18,695 bases of DNA from DASPXY01 sp038227745 (GCA_038227745.1 JBBRPS010000085.1:1-18695), one strand, 5' to 3'; shown: positions 1 through 7,308, counted from the first letter of the stretch. Program-made: numbers and translations. Notes: generated by a model from the sequence alone, not told the origin.

Positions 1-97
1 ATCTCGGATGAGCAAATGGCGGGAATCAATTTGGCCAGTCACAGGGTGTTTCCCCAGTGGAACTATACGATTAAACCAGCGATTGCCTGAGAATTGT

Positions 98-931
98 CTA
101 TATTGAGAGAATGCTAAGTAATACTTGCACAGATCCTAAGGGCTGGGCGGCGGGCGAACTGCCCGTCGGAGTCTTCTTGGCAGCAGCTGGCATGGCCACC
201 GCAGGCCGCGCCGGCTCGATCCGGCTAGCGGGGTGTGGGGCTCCTTCTCCACCCCGATTCACGACCCTGTCCTCACTTAATCTTGCTCCCTCCTCCGCCT
301 CGTCTGATAGTTCACTCTGAAGCACGCGCAGGAATTCCAGGGATGCATCCCAGAGGTTACCCATCCAAAGGAACGCAAACTGAATCGATCTTTCCCCGGA
401 AAGCCCGTTGGCCAAGATTCGCTCCTCGAGGCGGTACTTACCTTCAAGCGTGTTGTCGTCCACCAGGACTCTGCGGTCACGCGTGCATGGGAAGAACAAA
501 AGCGACCGCGGCCGGGAGTGGTAAGGGGAGCCAGGTTTGCGCTCGAACTGGCAGCGCAGCGCATTCACCCACCGCTCGCTCGGTGTCAGGTAGCTCGGCA
601 GCAGAGTCCTGCTCAGTCGCCCGTCCAGGGCTTCCGCTGCCTGTGCCGCCAGTCTACGGAAGTGCCCAAGCGACCCTGGATCGCCGAAGAGCAGGGAGCG
701 ACAGCGGGTGCCGCAAATCGTTACGTCACTCCATTGCTCACCTGACTGCCCATCAGCCAGCCTCTCCACGACTTCGCGCGGCCAGTTCAGCAACGGTGTG
801 GGGACGGTGACAAACCATTCGGGGTCCGTATTGCAGACCAGGACGCTTGTGAGATGGTGCGGGCCGGAGGCTGCTTCAGAGGCGGCGTGAAGGCGCAGCA
901 GTTCCGCCCGGTCGATGGGTGGGGTGGTCAT
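98..931 (-). CDS. hypothetical protein, 277 aa
   Basis: I do not recognise this protein. It is soluble-looking, with no signal peptide or membrane segment. The first 215 residues have an ordinary globular composition, with several Trp and Cys (for example LVCNTDPEWFVTVPTPLLNW near residues 31-50 and VTICGTRC near 70-77). The last 60 residues are rich in Ala, Pro and Ser and look disordered. The start at 931 (MTTPPIDRAEL) is the first Met of the frame; the upstream sequence has only a weak purine stretch, so the start is tentative. Overlapping plus-strand frames are Pro/Arg-rich shadows. The stop lies near the left edge, and the next gene on the same strand, the recombinase, lies 153 bases upstream of the start. 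Its base composition is less GC-rich than the core genes, which may fit horizontal acquisition. Confidence that it is coding is moderate; function is unknown. Confidence 0.6.
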   Translation of the reverse strand: MTTPPIDRAELLRLHAASEAASGPHHLTSVLVCNTDPEWFVTVPTPLLNWPREVVERLADGQSGEQWSDVTICGTRCRSLLFGDPGSLGHFRRLAAQAAEALDGRLSRTLLPSYLTPSERWVNALRCQFERKPGSPYHSRPRSLLFFPCTRDRRVLVDDNTLEGKYRLEERILANGLSGERSIQFAFLWMGNLWDASLEFLRVLQSELSDEAEEGARLSEDRVVNRGGEGAPHPASRIEPARPAVAMPAAAKKTPTGSSPAAQPLGSVQVLLSILSI

Positions 932-1084
932 GGTGCTGATCCCGGACGGGATGCGCCCGCCCTGCCGCCGCGGGGGACCAGCGTCCGCGGCCGACAGAGC
1001 GGGCCGTGCCGGTTCATGAGGCCAGCAGTCCCGATAGCCCTGAGTGTACAGAACTACCCTGCCAGTTTGCCAGAGCAGACGTCT

Positions 1085-2254
1085 TCATTCCGCAGGTCGA
1101 GAGTCATCCACGTCGGCGAACAGCCAACTGCGCACGTAATCCGCCACCACCCGCAGCCGCTCGTCGCTGATGCGCTCGCGGTAGATAGTGCTCATGTGGC
1201 CGCTCTCGTGCCCCATGATGTAGTCGGCGGCCGGCTGGTCTCTGGCTTCGTCCGCCACCGTTCTGAAGACATGCCGGAGGGTGTAAAACCCTACCTCTTT
1301 GCGGCCATCGATCCCGGCCTTCTTGAGCAGCTTGCCAACCTCACGGCTGACCGGGTTTTCGCTCGTGTCCTTACCCCAGGTGTCGCCATACTTGGTGACG
1401 AAGACCAGGTTGGCGTGTTCGTCCTTCTTCGGGGCGGGGCGGCGGGCCAGTGCTTCCTTGAGGGCCTGCACCGTCTCGGGCCACAGGGGGCAACGCCGCG
1501 GGATGCCCGTCTTCGGCCGCGGGTAGTCCACCCAACCGCGTTCCTGGTCCAGGGCCGTCAAGGGGAGGCCGCCGCAGTCCGCGTTGCCGAAGGCGCAGTT
1601 GATGCCGAGCAGCAGCATGGCCCGAAGCTGTGTGCCGGCGGCGTCGATGAGCTTGCGGACCTCCTCCGCCGTGAACAGCTTCGGCCCCTGCTCCGCGCGG
1701 TGCAGGCGCATGGTCTTCTTGGTCGGCCGCTTGAAGTCCGGGCCGAAGCGCACTGGCGTCTGGATCATCTCCGCCTCAAAGGCGTGCTTGAACACGCTGC
1801 GGGCGTACTGGATCGTCGTCGCGAGGCGGTGCGGCCCCCACTTCTTCGCGGCCTTCTTCCGCAGCCCCGCGAAGTCCTCGGGGCGCAGGTCGGACACGAC
1901 CCGCTGCTTGCCGAAGTGGGCGACCAGCAGGTCACAGACCCGCTTGTAATCGGCCCACGTCCGGGGCGACAGCTCGCCCGCGTCCAGCAGCGCCGTCTTG
2001 CTGTTCAGGAAGGCGTTGGCCACGTCCTTGACCGTGAGGGCTTCGGGGTCGGGGCGCGGCTTGCGGCCCGCGTGCAGGGCGTCCTTCTGCTCAAGGTACT
2101 TTGCCAGGGCGGCGTCGGGATCGGCCCAAGGGCCGAAGTAGACCATCTTCCCCCGGATCTTCTTGGCCCAGCGCCCGGTGGCATGGGGGAAGAGGGGAAA
2201 ATCGGGATAGGGCTTGCTCGGCTTGGCAGGCGTGGTAGGATGATCTGCGGACAT
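1085..2254 (-). CDS. tyrosine-type site-specific recombinase/integrase, 389 aa
   Basis: This is a full-length phage-integrase family recombinase that would cut and rejoin DNA through a 3'-phosphotyrosine link. An N-terminal arm-binding region (about residues 15-60) is followed by a SAM-like core-binding domain (about 73-175, TVKDVANAFL onward) and a catalytic domain (about 195-375). Visible catalytic residues are Lys248 (PRPKTG), Arg327 (FYTLRHVFRT), His349 (MGHE) and the nucleophile Tyr358 (STIYRERI). Two positions differ from the textbook R-H-R-H-Y set. Box I reads LGINCAFGN, with no Arg at the usual place, and the first residue of box II is Tyr324 instead of His. From memory, related planctomycete recombinases share the GINC-FGN form. 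The start at 2254 is supported by AAGGAG seven bases upstream. It is transcribed away from the tRNA gene 158 bases upstream, a common arrangement when the tRNA is the integration target. Confidence 0.9.
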   Translation of the reverse strand: MSADHPTTPAKPSKPYPDFPLFPHATGRWAKKIRGKMVYFGPWADPDAALAKYLEQKDALHAGRKPRPDPEALTVKDVANAFLNSKTALLDAGELSPRTWADYKRVCDLLVAHFGKQRVVSDLRPEDFAGLRKKAAKKWGPHRLATTIQYARSVFKHAFEAEMIQTPVRFGPDFKRPTKKTMRLHRAEQGPKLFTAEEVRKLIDAAGTQLRAMLLLGINCAFGNADCGGLPLTALDQERGWVDYPRPKTGIPRRCPLWPETVQALKEALARRPAPKKDEHANLVFVTKYGDTWGKDTSENPVSREVGKLLKKAGIDGRKEVGFYTLRHVFRTVADEARDQPAADYIMGHESGHMSTIYRERISDERLRVVADYVRSWLFADVDDSRPAE

Positions 2255-2273
2255 GGTGACTGCTCCTTCATAC

Positions 2274-2356
2274 GGGTGTCACTGGGTTCGCGGCCGGGGC
2301 GGTAACGACGCTCCGGCCACTTCATCAGAGGTTAACAGGTGTCAGATCGGGTGTCA
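2274..2356. repeat. three direct copies of GGTGTCA upstream of the recombinase
   Basis: GGTGTCA occurs at 2275-2281, 2338-2344 and 2350-2356, all in the same orientation. Two of the three are extended to GGGTGTCA, and the last two are 12 bases apart start to start. They lie between the recombinase start and the tRNA, where arm-type recombinase sites are often found. That role is inference only; a 7-mer repeated three times could be chance. Confidence 0.3.
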
Positions 2357-2411
2357 AGGATGGTAGAGAGGCTGACAAGAAGTGACGTAAGCGGTTGACT
2401 AGTAAGACTTT

Positions 2412-2484
2412 GGCGGCGTAGCTCAGCGGTTAGAGCAGCGGCTTCATAAGCCGCGTGTCGGTGGTTCGATCCCACCCGCCGCTA
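2412..2484 (+). tRNA. tRNA with anticodon CAT (probably elongator tRNA-Met)
   Basis: A full cloverleaf can be drawn. The acceptor arms are GGCGGCG (2412-2418) and CGCCGCT (2477-2483), with a G-U first pair. The D stem is GCTC/GAGC, the anticodon stem GCGGC/GCCGC encloses loop TTCATAA, and the T arm is GGTGG-TTCGATC-CCACC. The discriminator is A2484 and CCA is not encoded. The anticodon CAT is at 2445-2447. The anticodon stem lacks the three consecutive G-C pairs of initiator tRNA, so elongator Met is likely; an Ile tRNA with lysidine-modified CAT cannot be excluded by eye. It is flanked by two tyrosine recombinases, one broken, consistent with use as an attachment site. I did not find a second copy of its 3' end in the window. 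Confidence 0.9.
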
Positions 2485-2494
2485 CTCAACGAAT

Positions 2495-2532
2495 GACAAA
2501 GGGCCGCAAGAAGTTGCGGCCCTTGTCGTTTT
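2495..2532 (+). terminator. rho-independent-type terminator after the tRNA
   Basis: AAGGGCCGCAA (2499-2509) pairs perfectly with TTGCGGCCCTT (2514-2524) around a GAAG loop. Three more outer pairs follow across a one-base bulge, then GTTTT. It starts 11 bases after the tRNA and probably ends its transcript. Confidence 0.8.
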
Positions 2533-2559
2533 CCGAGATGAGTCCCGGAACCATCAGAA

Positions 2560-2580
2560 TGTAGCTCGAGTGTAGCTTGA
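2560..2580. repeat. tandem TGTAGCTCGA / TGTAGCTTGA, third copy at 3221-3230
   Basis: TGTAGCTCGA (2560-2569) and TGTAGCTTGA (2571-2580) are adjacent direct repeats. A third perfect TGTAGCTCGA lies at 3221-3230, inside the 3' end of the Xre gene. The pair sits just beyond the point where the broken recombinase gene loses its coding sense, so the copies could be recombinase sites or traces of the deletion. Function is not established. Confidence 0.45.
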
Positions 2581-3186
2581 GCCTCAACCCCCCTCGCCGG
2601 GCAGCGCCTCGGCCAGCATCGCGTCCAGCAGCCGCACCGCCCCGACATCTTCGGCCCCGGGGCCGACCGGCCCCGCTCCGTGATTTTCTTCGCCGGTTTG
2701 ACGGCCGCTCCGTTCTGCTCCCGTGACGGGTGTGGGGCCGCGTCTTGTTCTCGCAGCCACGCCAGCCAGAGCTTGATGATCTGCTGGCCGACCTTCCGTT
2801 GGGCCAGCTTCTCCAAGGGGTAGCCGCCGAGGTACGGTATGATGCGGTAGTCGATGATTTGCCCGTACCGGCGCTTCGTGGTCTTCTTCACGCAGAGGGC
2901 TTTGAACCAAGTGTCGAGGTACTGACCGACCGTCTGCTTGGAGTCGGCCCCCAGCTGGACCTCGCCGAGCGTGAGCTTGGCGCGGAACCCGTCGCGGCTA
3001 GCGACGGCATCCTCCTGCGTCCACCCGTAAAACACCTTCCGCTTCTGCTTCCCGTCCTTGTCGAACCCGACGACCAGAGTGGCAACCCACCGCCCGTCGG
3101 AGTCGCGCCGGTACACGGAGCCCTCGTTGCGTGCCCGACGCTTGCCGGCCTTGCGCTTCTTCGCCATGTCGGTCTCCCTTGTGGTA

Positions 3187-3648
3187 TTAGAGATGCGAAG
3201 AGTGCTTGACACGCGAGCAGTGTAGCTCGAACGACGCCGGCACGGGAGGTCGGTAGGGCGGGCAGAGACGGCCGCCGTCACGCCTTGCCGCCTGAGCCGT
3301 CCCCGCCCGCCCCCCCTGCCTGCGTCCGCGCCGGGCGGCCTGGCCGCGCTTGCGCTTCGCCGGCCCACCTTTCTCACCGACCTGTCGCCCGCCCCTTTCT
3401 TTCCTGGCCTGGTTCCTCCCATCCCCCACGCCCTCGACGCAGTCCGCCAGCACCTGAAGCGGCTCGCCCAGCGCCTTCGCCATTCGCGACGCCGCCCCCA
3501 GGCCGGGCACTCTGTGGTCGTATTCCCAGTTTCGATAGCTTACAAGTGGCACACCGGCCCGCGCCGCCAGTTCATCCGAGCTCAGCCCGGCGGCCTCACG
3601 CAGCCGCCGCAGCCGCTGGCCCAGTGTCTCGACCTCTTCTCTGCGCAT
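3187..3648 (-). CDS. Xre-family helix-turn-helix regulator, 153 aa
   Basis: Residues 9-68 form a classic Cro/C1-type HTH: LGQRLRRLREAAGLSSDELA, AARAGVPLVSYRNWE, then RMAKALGEPLQVLAD. The C-terminal 80 residues are rich in Lys, Arg and Gly and look disordered, as in many planctomycete members. The start at 3648 is fixed by AGGAGG six bases upstream. The gene precedes the truncated recombinase by 19 bases on the same strand and is divergent from the DUF932-like gene. The 243-base gap between them holds GTCAATTGAC palindromes that could be its operators, so it probably controls itself and the divergent gene. The last 30 residues (after RRDGGR) are uncertain because the sequence there resembles noncoding DNA, and the true end may have been altered. 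Confidence 0.8.
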   Translation of the reverse strand: MRREEVETLGQRLRRLREAAGLSSDELAARAGVPLVSYRNWEYDHRVPGLGAASRMAKALGEPLQVLADCVEGVGDGRNQARKERGGRQVGEKGGPAKRKRGQAARRGRRQGGRAGTAQAARRDGGRLCPPYRPPVPASFELHCSRVKHSSHL

Positions 3649-3702
3649 CGTGACCTCCTCTCTTGGGTGACGCCACCGACTTTACCCGGCGGCAGCCGAT
3701 AA

Positions 3703-3712
3703 GTCAATTGAC
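3703..3712. promoter_or_regulatory. candidate operator, GTCAATTGAC palindrome (copy 1)
   Basis: A perfect 10-base palindrome, 55 bases upstream of the Xre start. An identical copy lies in the larger element at 3834-3853 near the divergent gene. Placement at both ends of a divergent intergenic region next to an Xre gene fits repressor binding; direct evidence is absent. Confidence 0.55.
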
Positions 3713-3833
3713 GACAGGGGCCAGTGGCGCTGGCAGGTCGCGTCGCAGCCGCCCAGGAAAAAACCTGGAAAATCTCGGGAAGAAGTCACTGCGGACCTTG
3801 TTTATCTCCGGAGCGCCGCGTAAGATGATATTA

Positions 3834-3853
3834 CGTCAATTGACTAATTGACG
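3834..3853. promoter_or_regulatory. candidate operator, overlapping palindromes (copy 2)
   Basis: CGTCAATT (3834-3841) and AATTGACG (3846-3853) form an inverted repeat with a 4-base centre. Its left part is also the 10-base palindrome GTCAATTGAC (3835-3844) found at 3703. It ends 38 bases before the DUF932-like start, so a bound protein would block that promoter. Likely bound by the neighbouring Xre protein (inference). Confidence 0.55.
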
Positions 3854-3891
3854 CAGAGCAAGGCCCACCACCCAACCCGAGGAGACTACCC

Positions 3892-4341
3892 ATGCGCAAA
3901 ACCAACCTCACCCTGCACTGCGGCGCGACCGCCGTGTCCCGCGACCGCATCACCACCGTGGCGACGCCTCCCCGCACCACCACCTGGGTGCCGATTCCAC
4001 ACGACCGGCTCCTCACCGGAGTCCAGACGTGCCTGGAGCGCGCCGGCCTGTCGGTCGTCACGGAGGCCCACGGGCTGACGCGGGACGGCAACCGCTATTT
4101 CGGATTGCTACAGGTGGCGAATGGCGAGAACGCCGAGGACTTCGGGCTGGTAGTCGGACTCAGAAACAGCCACGACAAATCCTTCCCGGCTGGCCTGGCG
4201 GTCGGGGCGTCCGTGTTCGTTTGTGACAACCTCAGCTTCAGCGGAGAGGTGAAGCTGGCGCGCAAGCACACCGCCCACGTCGAGCGCGACCTGCCGCAAC
4301 TCATCGAGAGCGCCGTCGGCCGCCTGGAACGTCCCACCCCT
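3892..4341 (+). pseudogene. N-terminal half of a DUF932-like (phage/plasmid-type) protein
   Basis: The start at 3892 (MRKTNLTLHCG) follows GAGGAG at a normal distance and an operator-like palindrome. Residues 30-145 carry features I associate with DUF932 proteins of phages, plasmids and planctomycete islands: WVPIPHDRLL, TRDGNRYFGLLQV, LVVGLRNSHDKSFPAGLAVG, SVFVCDNLSFSG and a following KLARKHT. Such proteins are usually about 300 residues. Here the similarity stops at about GRLERP (4335), and from 4342 the frame merely runs antisense through the BamE-like gene to a stop at 5238, which would give a 448-residue chimera with no native C-terminus. The exact function of DUF932 is not settled; links to anti-restriction and mobile elements are reported. 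The join at about 4338 looks like a recombination or deletion boundary. Confidence 0.7.
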
Positions 4342-5172
4342 CTACAGCCGGACGAACGTGACATTGGACACCCGCCCGTTTTGGAACTCGACCTGAGCGT
4401 TGTGGTCCGTCCGGTTGGTCACCGGGTCAAACGTCCGCCCCTGGTAATCCCAGAACTCGAACCCGTCACCCTCCTGGGTGGCCTGGGGGCGGCCAAGCAG
4501 GTCAAGAACCTCTTGGCGGCTCTTGCCGACAACCAGTTGCCGGAACTCGTCGCGGCTGTACTTCGCACCGCGCTTATTCTGCAGCAACTTTGCCTGTTCT
4601 GGCTGCTGTTGCTGCTGCTTGGCCTGGGCCTCATGCTCCTGCCGCAACTGGGCCACCAGGGCGAGGGCGGCGGGATGCTCGTAGGGGACGTTCAGACTCT
4701 CCGCGACGCCCTTCTCCAGCCACGTCTTGGCGTTGGCGGCGTTGCCCTTGCTCAGCTCATGTTCGACGATCCGCTTCAGGATGCCGGGCTTCTCGCTGCC
4801 GGCAGCGGTCCAGCCTTCCTCGTACTTGGCGACGGCGGCGTCGCGCTGGCCGGCGTCCCACAGCCGGCTGCCTTCGTTGAGAGCCTCGATCTGCTGCTTC
4901 TTCCCGAGCAGGTGTCCGATGACGGCCAGGCCGAGAAGGACGATGACCAGGCCGCTCAGGCCGATGCCGAGGAACTTCCGTTTGCGGGGCGGTGCGCGGT
5001 GCGCGGTCGTAACCGTCGTCGGCGTACCGGGCGCGGCTGTGCCGCTGCCGCCCGCCTGGACTCTTCGGCGGCGCGGAGGGCTGGGTCGAGCGTCTCTTGG
5101 CAGAACCGGCACTTTTGCGGAGCGCAAAAACAGGAGGCAGCAGACCAGAGCCACCCCCGAGGACGCCCGCAA
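4342..5172 (-). CDS. membrane-anchored protein with BamE/SmpA-like C-terminal domain
   Basis: Residues 67-89 (FLGIGLSGLVIVLLGLAVIG) form a single membrane segment after a basic RKRK stretch. Residues 93-165 resemble TPR-type helices (ALNEGSRLWDAGQRDAAVAK, AKTWLEKGV). A Gln-rich linker follows (QQQQQPEQAK), and residues 206-276 look like a BamE/SmpA-OmlA fold (FRQLVVGKSRQEVLDLLGRP, FEFWDYQGRTFDPVTNR, VEFQNGRVSNVTF). The expected topology is an N-in anchor with a periplasmic C-terminal part. The first 55 residues look wrong. In another frame the same DNA encodes KCRFCQETLDPALRAAEE (about 5065-5120), a zinc-knuckle opening common before such a membrane segment, so a single-base frameshift near 5010-5060 probably separates the true N-terminus. 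The stop at 4344 abuts the truncated DUF932-like gene on the other strand. Confidence 0.65.
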   Translation of the reverse strand: MRASSGVALVCCLLFLRSAKVPVLPRDARPSPPRRRRVQAGGSGTAAPGTPTTVTTAHRAPPRKRKFLGIGLSGLVIVLLGLAVIGHLLGKKQQIEALNEGSRLWDAGQRDAAVAKYEEGWTAAGSEKPGILKRIVEHELSKGNAANAKTWLEKGVAESLNVPYEHPAALALVAQLRQEHEAQAKQQQQQPEQAKLLQNKRGAKYSRDEFRQLVVGKSRQEVLDLLGRPQATQEGDGFEFWDYQGRTFDPVTNRTDHNAQVEFQNGRVSNVTFVRL

Positions 5173-5622
5173 CGGCGCACGCTAAGAGGGCCTGGCCGCT
5201 GCCCCCTTACGGGGGCGCGGCTCAGGCACTGCCCTTAGCGGGTACAAGGGCCTTGCGGCCCAGGGTTGCGGTTTCCTCGGGTGCAGCGCGAAGATTCGCG
5301 CTTCGTGTTGTCAGCGGCCCTGGTGGGCCGCCATGATGCCCCGGTCCCTCAAGCTGCCTGTGGACGTTCGCGGCCGGCAACGTGCCGGCTCGCACCATCA
5401 GAAGCGTACCCGATGCTCCGGTACACCGCCAGTCGCGCCGTCGAGAAAATCGCGGTTCGCCCGGCGTGGCCGTCTCCGACACCGCCGGCCCGTCGCCTTG
5501 CCCGCCGACCCGGGCCGCCTACAACACCACCCGCCCCGTCGTCGGGCCGATCCGCCGGTGATGGGCAACGCCAGCGGCGGGACACTCCTCCTTGCGCAAG
5601 CTCTCCGCATGGATACCGACCA
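5173..5622. other. 450 bases without a supported gene
   Basis: Several frames are open on both strands (for example minus 5222-5482), but none has a convincing ribosome binding site or recognisable motif. The one structure I see is the near-perfect palindrome AGCGCGAA-GA-TTCGCGCT at 5285-5302, which could form a small hairpin. Confidence 0.5.
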
Positions 5623-6538
5623 ATGCCCCGGCTCATAAGACGGCGAAAGGCCCGATCGCGCCCTGAACTCTCCGTTGCCCGGATCCTCGTCTGGGCCGAC
5701 GCCTTCCACGCCCGCGCCGGCCGCTGGCCGCGCCGCACGGACGGCGATCTCCGGCACGCTCGATGAGACCTGGGCCAAAGTCGAGGCCGCCCTACGCGGC
5801 GGGCACCGAGGCTTGCCGGGTAGCTCGTCGCTCGCCCAGATGTTGGCCGAGCGCCGGGGCCACCGCAACGCCAAGCGCCTGCCGCCGCTGACGGAGGCGC
5901 AGATCCTCCGCTGGGCCGACGCCCACCGCCGCCGCACCGGGGCCTGGCCGACCGCTGACTCCGGGCCGGTCCCGGACAGCGGTGGCGAGACCTGGTATGG
6001 CGTGGACGCTGTCCTCAAGCACGGCTGCCGGGGCTTGCCCGGCGGCGTCTCGCTCGCCCGACTGCTGGCCCGGCGGCGCGGCGTGCCGAACCGGATGGAC
6101 CTGCCGCCGGTGACGGAGGACCAGATCCTGGCCTGGGCGGAGGCGCACCGGCGCCGCACGGGGGACTGGCCCGACCGCAAGACGCACGACCCGGTGCCGG
6201 GCGCGGCGGGCGAGACCTGGACCGCCCTGGACACCGCGCTGAAGCGCGGGCACCGGGGGCTACCTGGGGGTTCCTCGCTGGCGCGGCTGCTGGCTGAGCG
6301 GGGCGGCGCGCGGAACCGGACGGCCCTCCCTCAGCTCACAGAAGAGCAGATCCTGGTGTGGGCGGACGCGCACCACCGCCGCACCGGCAGGTGGCCCCAG
6401 GCGCGGTCGGGAGAGGTGGTGGAGGCGCCGGGGACGACGTGGAAGGCCGTCGAGGAGTCGCTGAGGGCCGGCTGTCGCGGCCTGCCGGGCGGCTCGACGC
6501 TGCGGCGGCTGCTCGTGCAGTACGCGCGGTTGCCGTAG
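5623..6538 (+). pseudogene. protein of four 74-residue QIL-WADAH-RGLPGG repeats, frameshifted in repeat 1
   Basis: The unit reads PPLTE-QIL-WADAH-RRTG-WP, then ETW-AVD-AL, then G-RGLPGGSSLARLLAERRG-RN. Repeats 2, 3 and 4 start at 5882, 6104 and 6329; the last ends with the stop at 6538. The first half of repeat 1 (ELSVARILVWADAFHARAG, RWPRRTDGD) is in the frame starting at 5623, while its second half (GTLDETWAKVEAALRGG) is in the next frame. One extra base near 5745-5752 explains this. A caller that ignores the lesion would start at 5675. Similar tandem-repeat proteins are, from memory, common in Gemmata-like genomes; the helical repeat with conserved Trp suggests DNA or protein binding, but this is inference. 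No signal peptide or membrane segment is visible. The 5623 start lacks a strong ribosome binding site. Confidence 0.65.
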
Positions 6539-6857
6539 GGCGGGCCGACCGGAGGCCGGTCGTAGACGCCGGCCCAGCGGCGGTGCGGCTGGCGGCGGAC
6601 GTACGTCGCCAGCAGGGTCCCAATGGCGGGCGGCGCCGCCCACGAGCCGTCCAGTCACCGCGCCGGCGTTGCCTTGACGCCGACCACCGCACGGCCGCCC
6701 CGGCAGCTGGGCGCCGCCCGTGGCCGCCCCGATCATCCCGACCTCGCGGGCTTGGACGCACGCCCGCCCCCACGCCTCAGCCCGCGACGCCCCCCGACCT
6801 GGACGACGTTTTCGCCGTCCGCGCCGCCGACGACCCAGGCGACGCGGCCGCCCGCGC
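6539..6857. other. about 320 bases without a supported gene
   Basis: All six frames are Arg/Pro/Gly-rich. On the minus strand a short stretch around 6540-6640 reads coding-like (GTLLATYVRRQPHRRWAGVY) and another around 6800-6890 reads SVGDAAFVSAGGRVAWVVGG. Neither has a start signal, and they lie in different frames. They may be decayed remains of genes downstream of the SNase fragment. Confidence 0.35.
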
Positions 6858-7160
6858 TCACGAACGCCGCGTCGCCGACCGACCAGCCGGCGCGGTGCAG
6901 CAGTCCACGTCGACGAGCCGGACGCGCTCGCCGCCCTCCAACTGCACGGTGTCGCCGTCGATGACGCGGGCGACCTTGCCGGGCGTCGCGTCCTTGAGGG
7001 CCTTAGCGGTGCTGGCGCTGGCGTCCTGGGCGGCGGCCTTCGGGGCAGGCTGGTCCTGGGCGGCCACGTCTCGGCCGATGCCGGCTACGAAGGTCAGCAG
7101 CCAGGCGATGATCGCGGTGGCGGGCAGGACGGCGAGGCGGACGTGCAGGCGGCGCGGCAT
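6858..7160 (-). pseudogene. truncated thermonuclease (SNase)-like protein
   Basis: The 100-residue ORF starts at 7160 with a signal peptide or membrane anchor (residues 5-35, LAVLPATAIIAWLLTFVAGI), then an Ala/Gln/Asp-rich linker (36-60). The opening beta strands of an SNase/thermonuclease domain follow: GKVARVIDGDTVQLEGGERV and RLVDVD (about 60-85). VIDGDT is the metal-binding signature of this family. SNase domains need about 120 residues after this point; here the frame ends after 18 more unlike residues (CCTAPAGRSATRRS). The remaining strands, with their catalytic Glu and second Arg, are absent. A secreted nuclease that lost its catalytic half is the simplest reading. A different small gene overlapping in another frame is possible. 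Confidence 0.55.
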
Positions 7161-7308
7161 GGCGGAACCCCCACGGGGAGAGCGCCGGGGCCTGCCGTGA
7201 GGTGGCCGGCCCCGGTTTCCTGGAGATCTTCGGGGATAGAAGGCGGGCGGTCAAGCGTCTGGCGCGCCTTGGTGTGACCTTCCCCGAGCCGCGTCGGCAC
7301 GAAGTCTG

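Larger units (their letters stand above)
2430..3167 (-). pseudogene. truncated tyrosine recombinase (N-terminal and core-binding parts only)
   Basis: The start at 3167 (MAKKRKAGKRRARNEGSVYR) has GGAGA upstream and follows the Xre stop by 19 bases, so the two genes look like one operon. Residues 15-60 resemble the AP2-like N-terminal DNA-binding fold of phage integrases (GSVYRRDSDGRW, KRKVFYGWTQEDA). Residues 77-140 are a core-binding domain (TVGQYLDTWF, TTKRRYGQIIDYRIIPYLG). The family-like sequence stops near residue 168; in another frame it appears to continue briefly (GAVRLLDAMLAEALPGEG, about 2585-2650) before a stop, which suggests a frameshift near 2655 plus loss of the rest. The whole catalytic domain with its Arg, His and Tyr residues is missing. 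The formal frame runs on through the terminator into the tRNA complement, which cannot be native coding. It is a remnant of a second element integrated at this tRNA. Confidence 0.8.

Noticed and set aside
854..2305. Plus-strand open frame of 483 codons opposite the recombinase
   Set aside because: The minus strand encodes a recombinase with catalytic residues; the plus frame is its complement.
2391..2411. TTGACT just before the tRNA as a -35 box
   Set aside because: It is only 11 bases from the mature tRNA start, too close for a promoter of that tRNA.
2430..3422. Longer start (3422) for the broken recombinase
   Set aside because: The extra 85 residues are Arg/Ala-rich, overlap the Xre gene and lack a ribosome binding site; the start at 3167 has one.
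5222..5482. Minus-strand ORF of 86 codons
   Set aside because: No start signal, no recognised motif and low-complexity composition; treated as noncoding.
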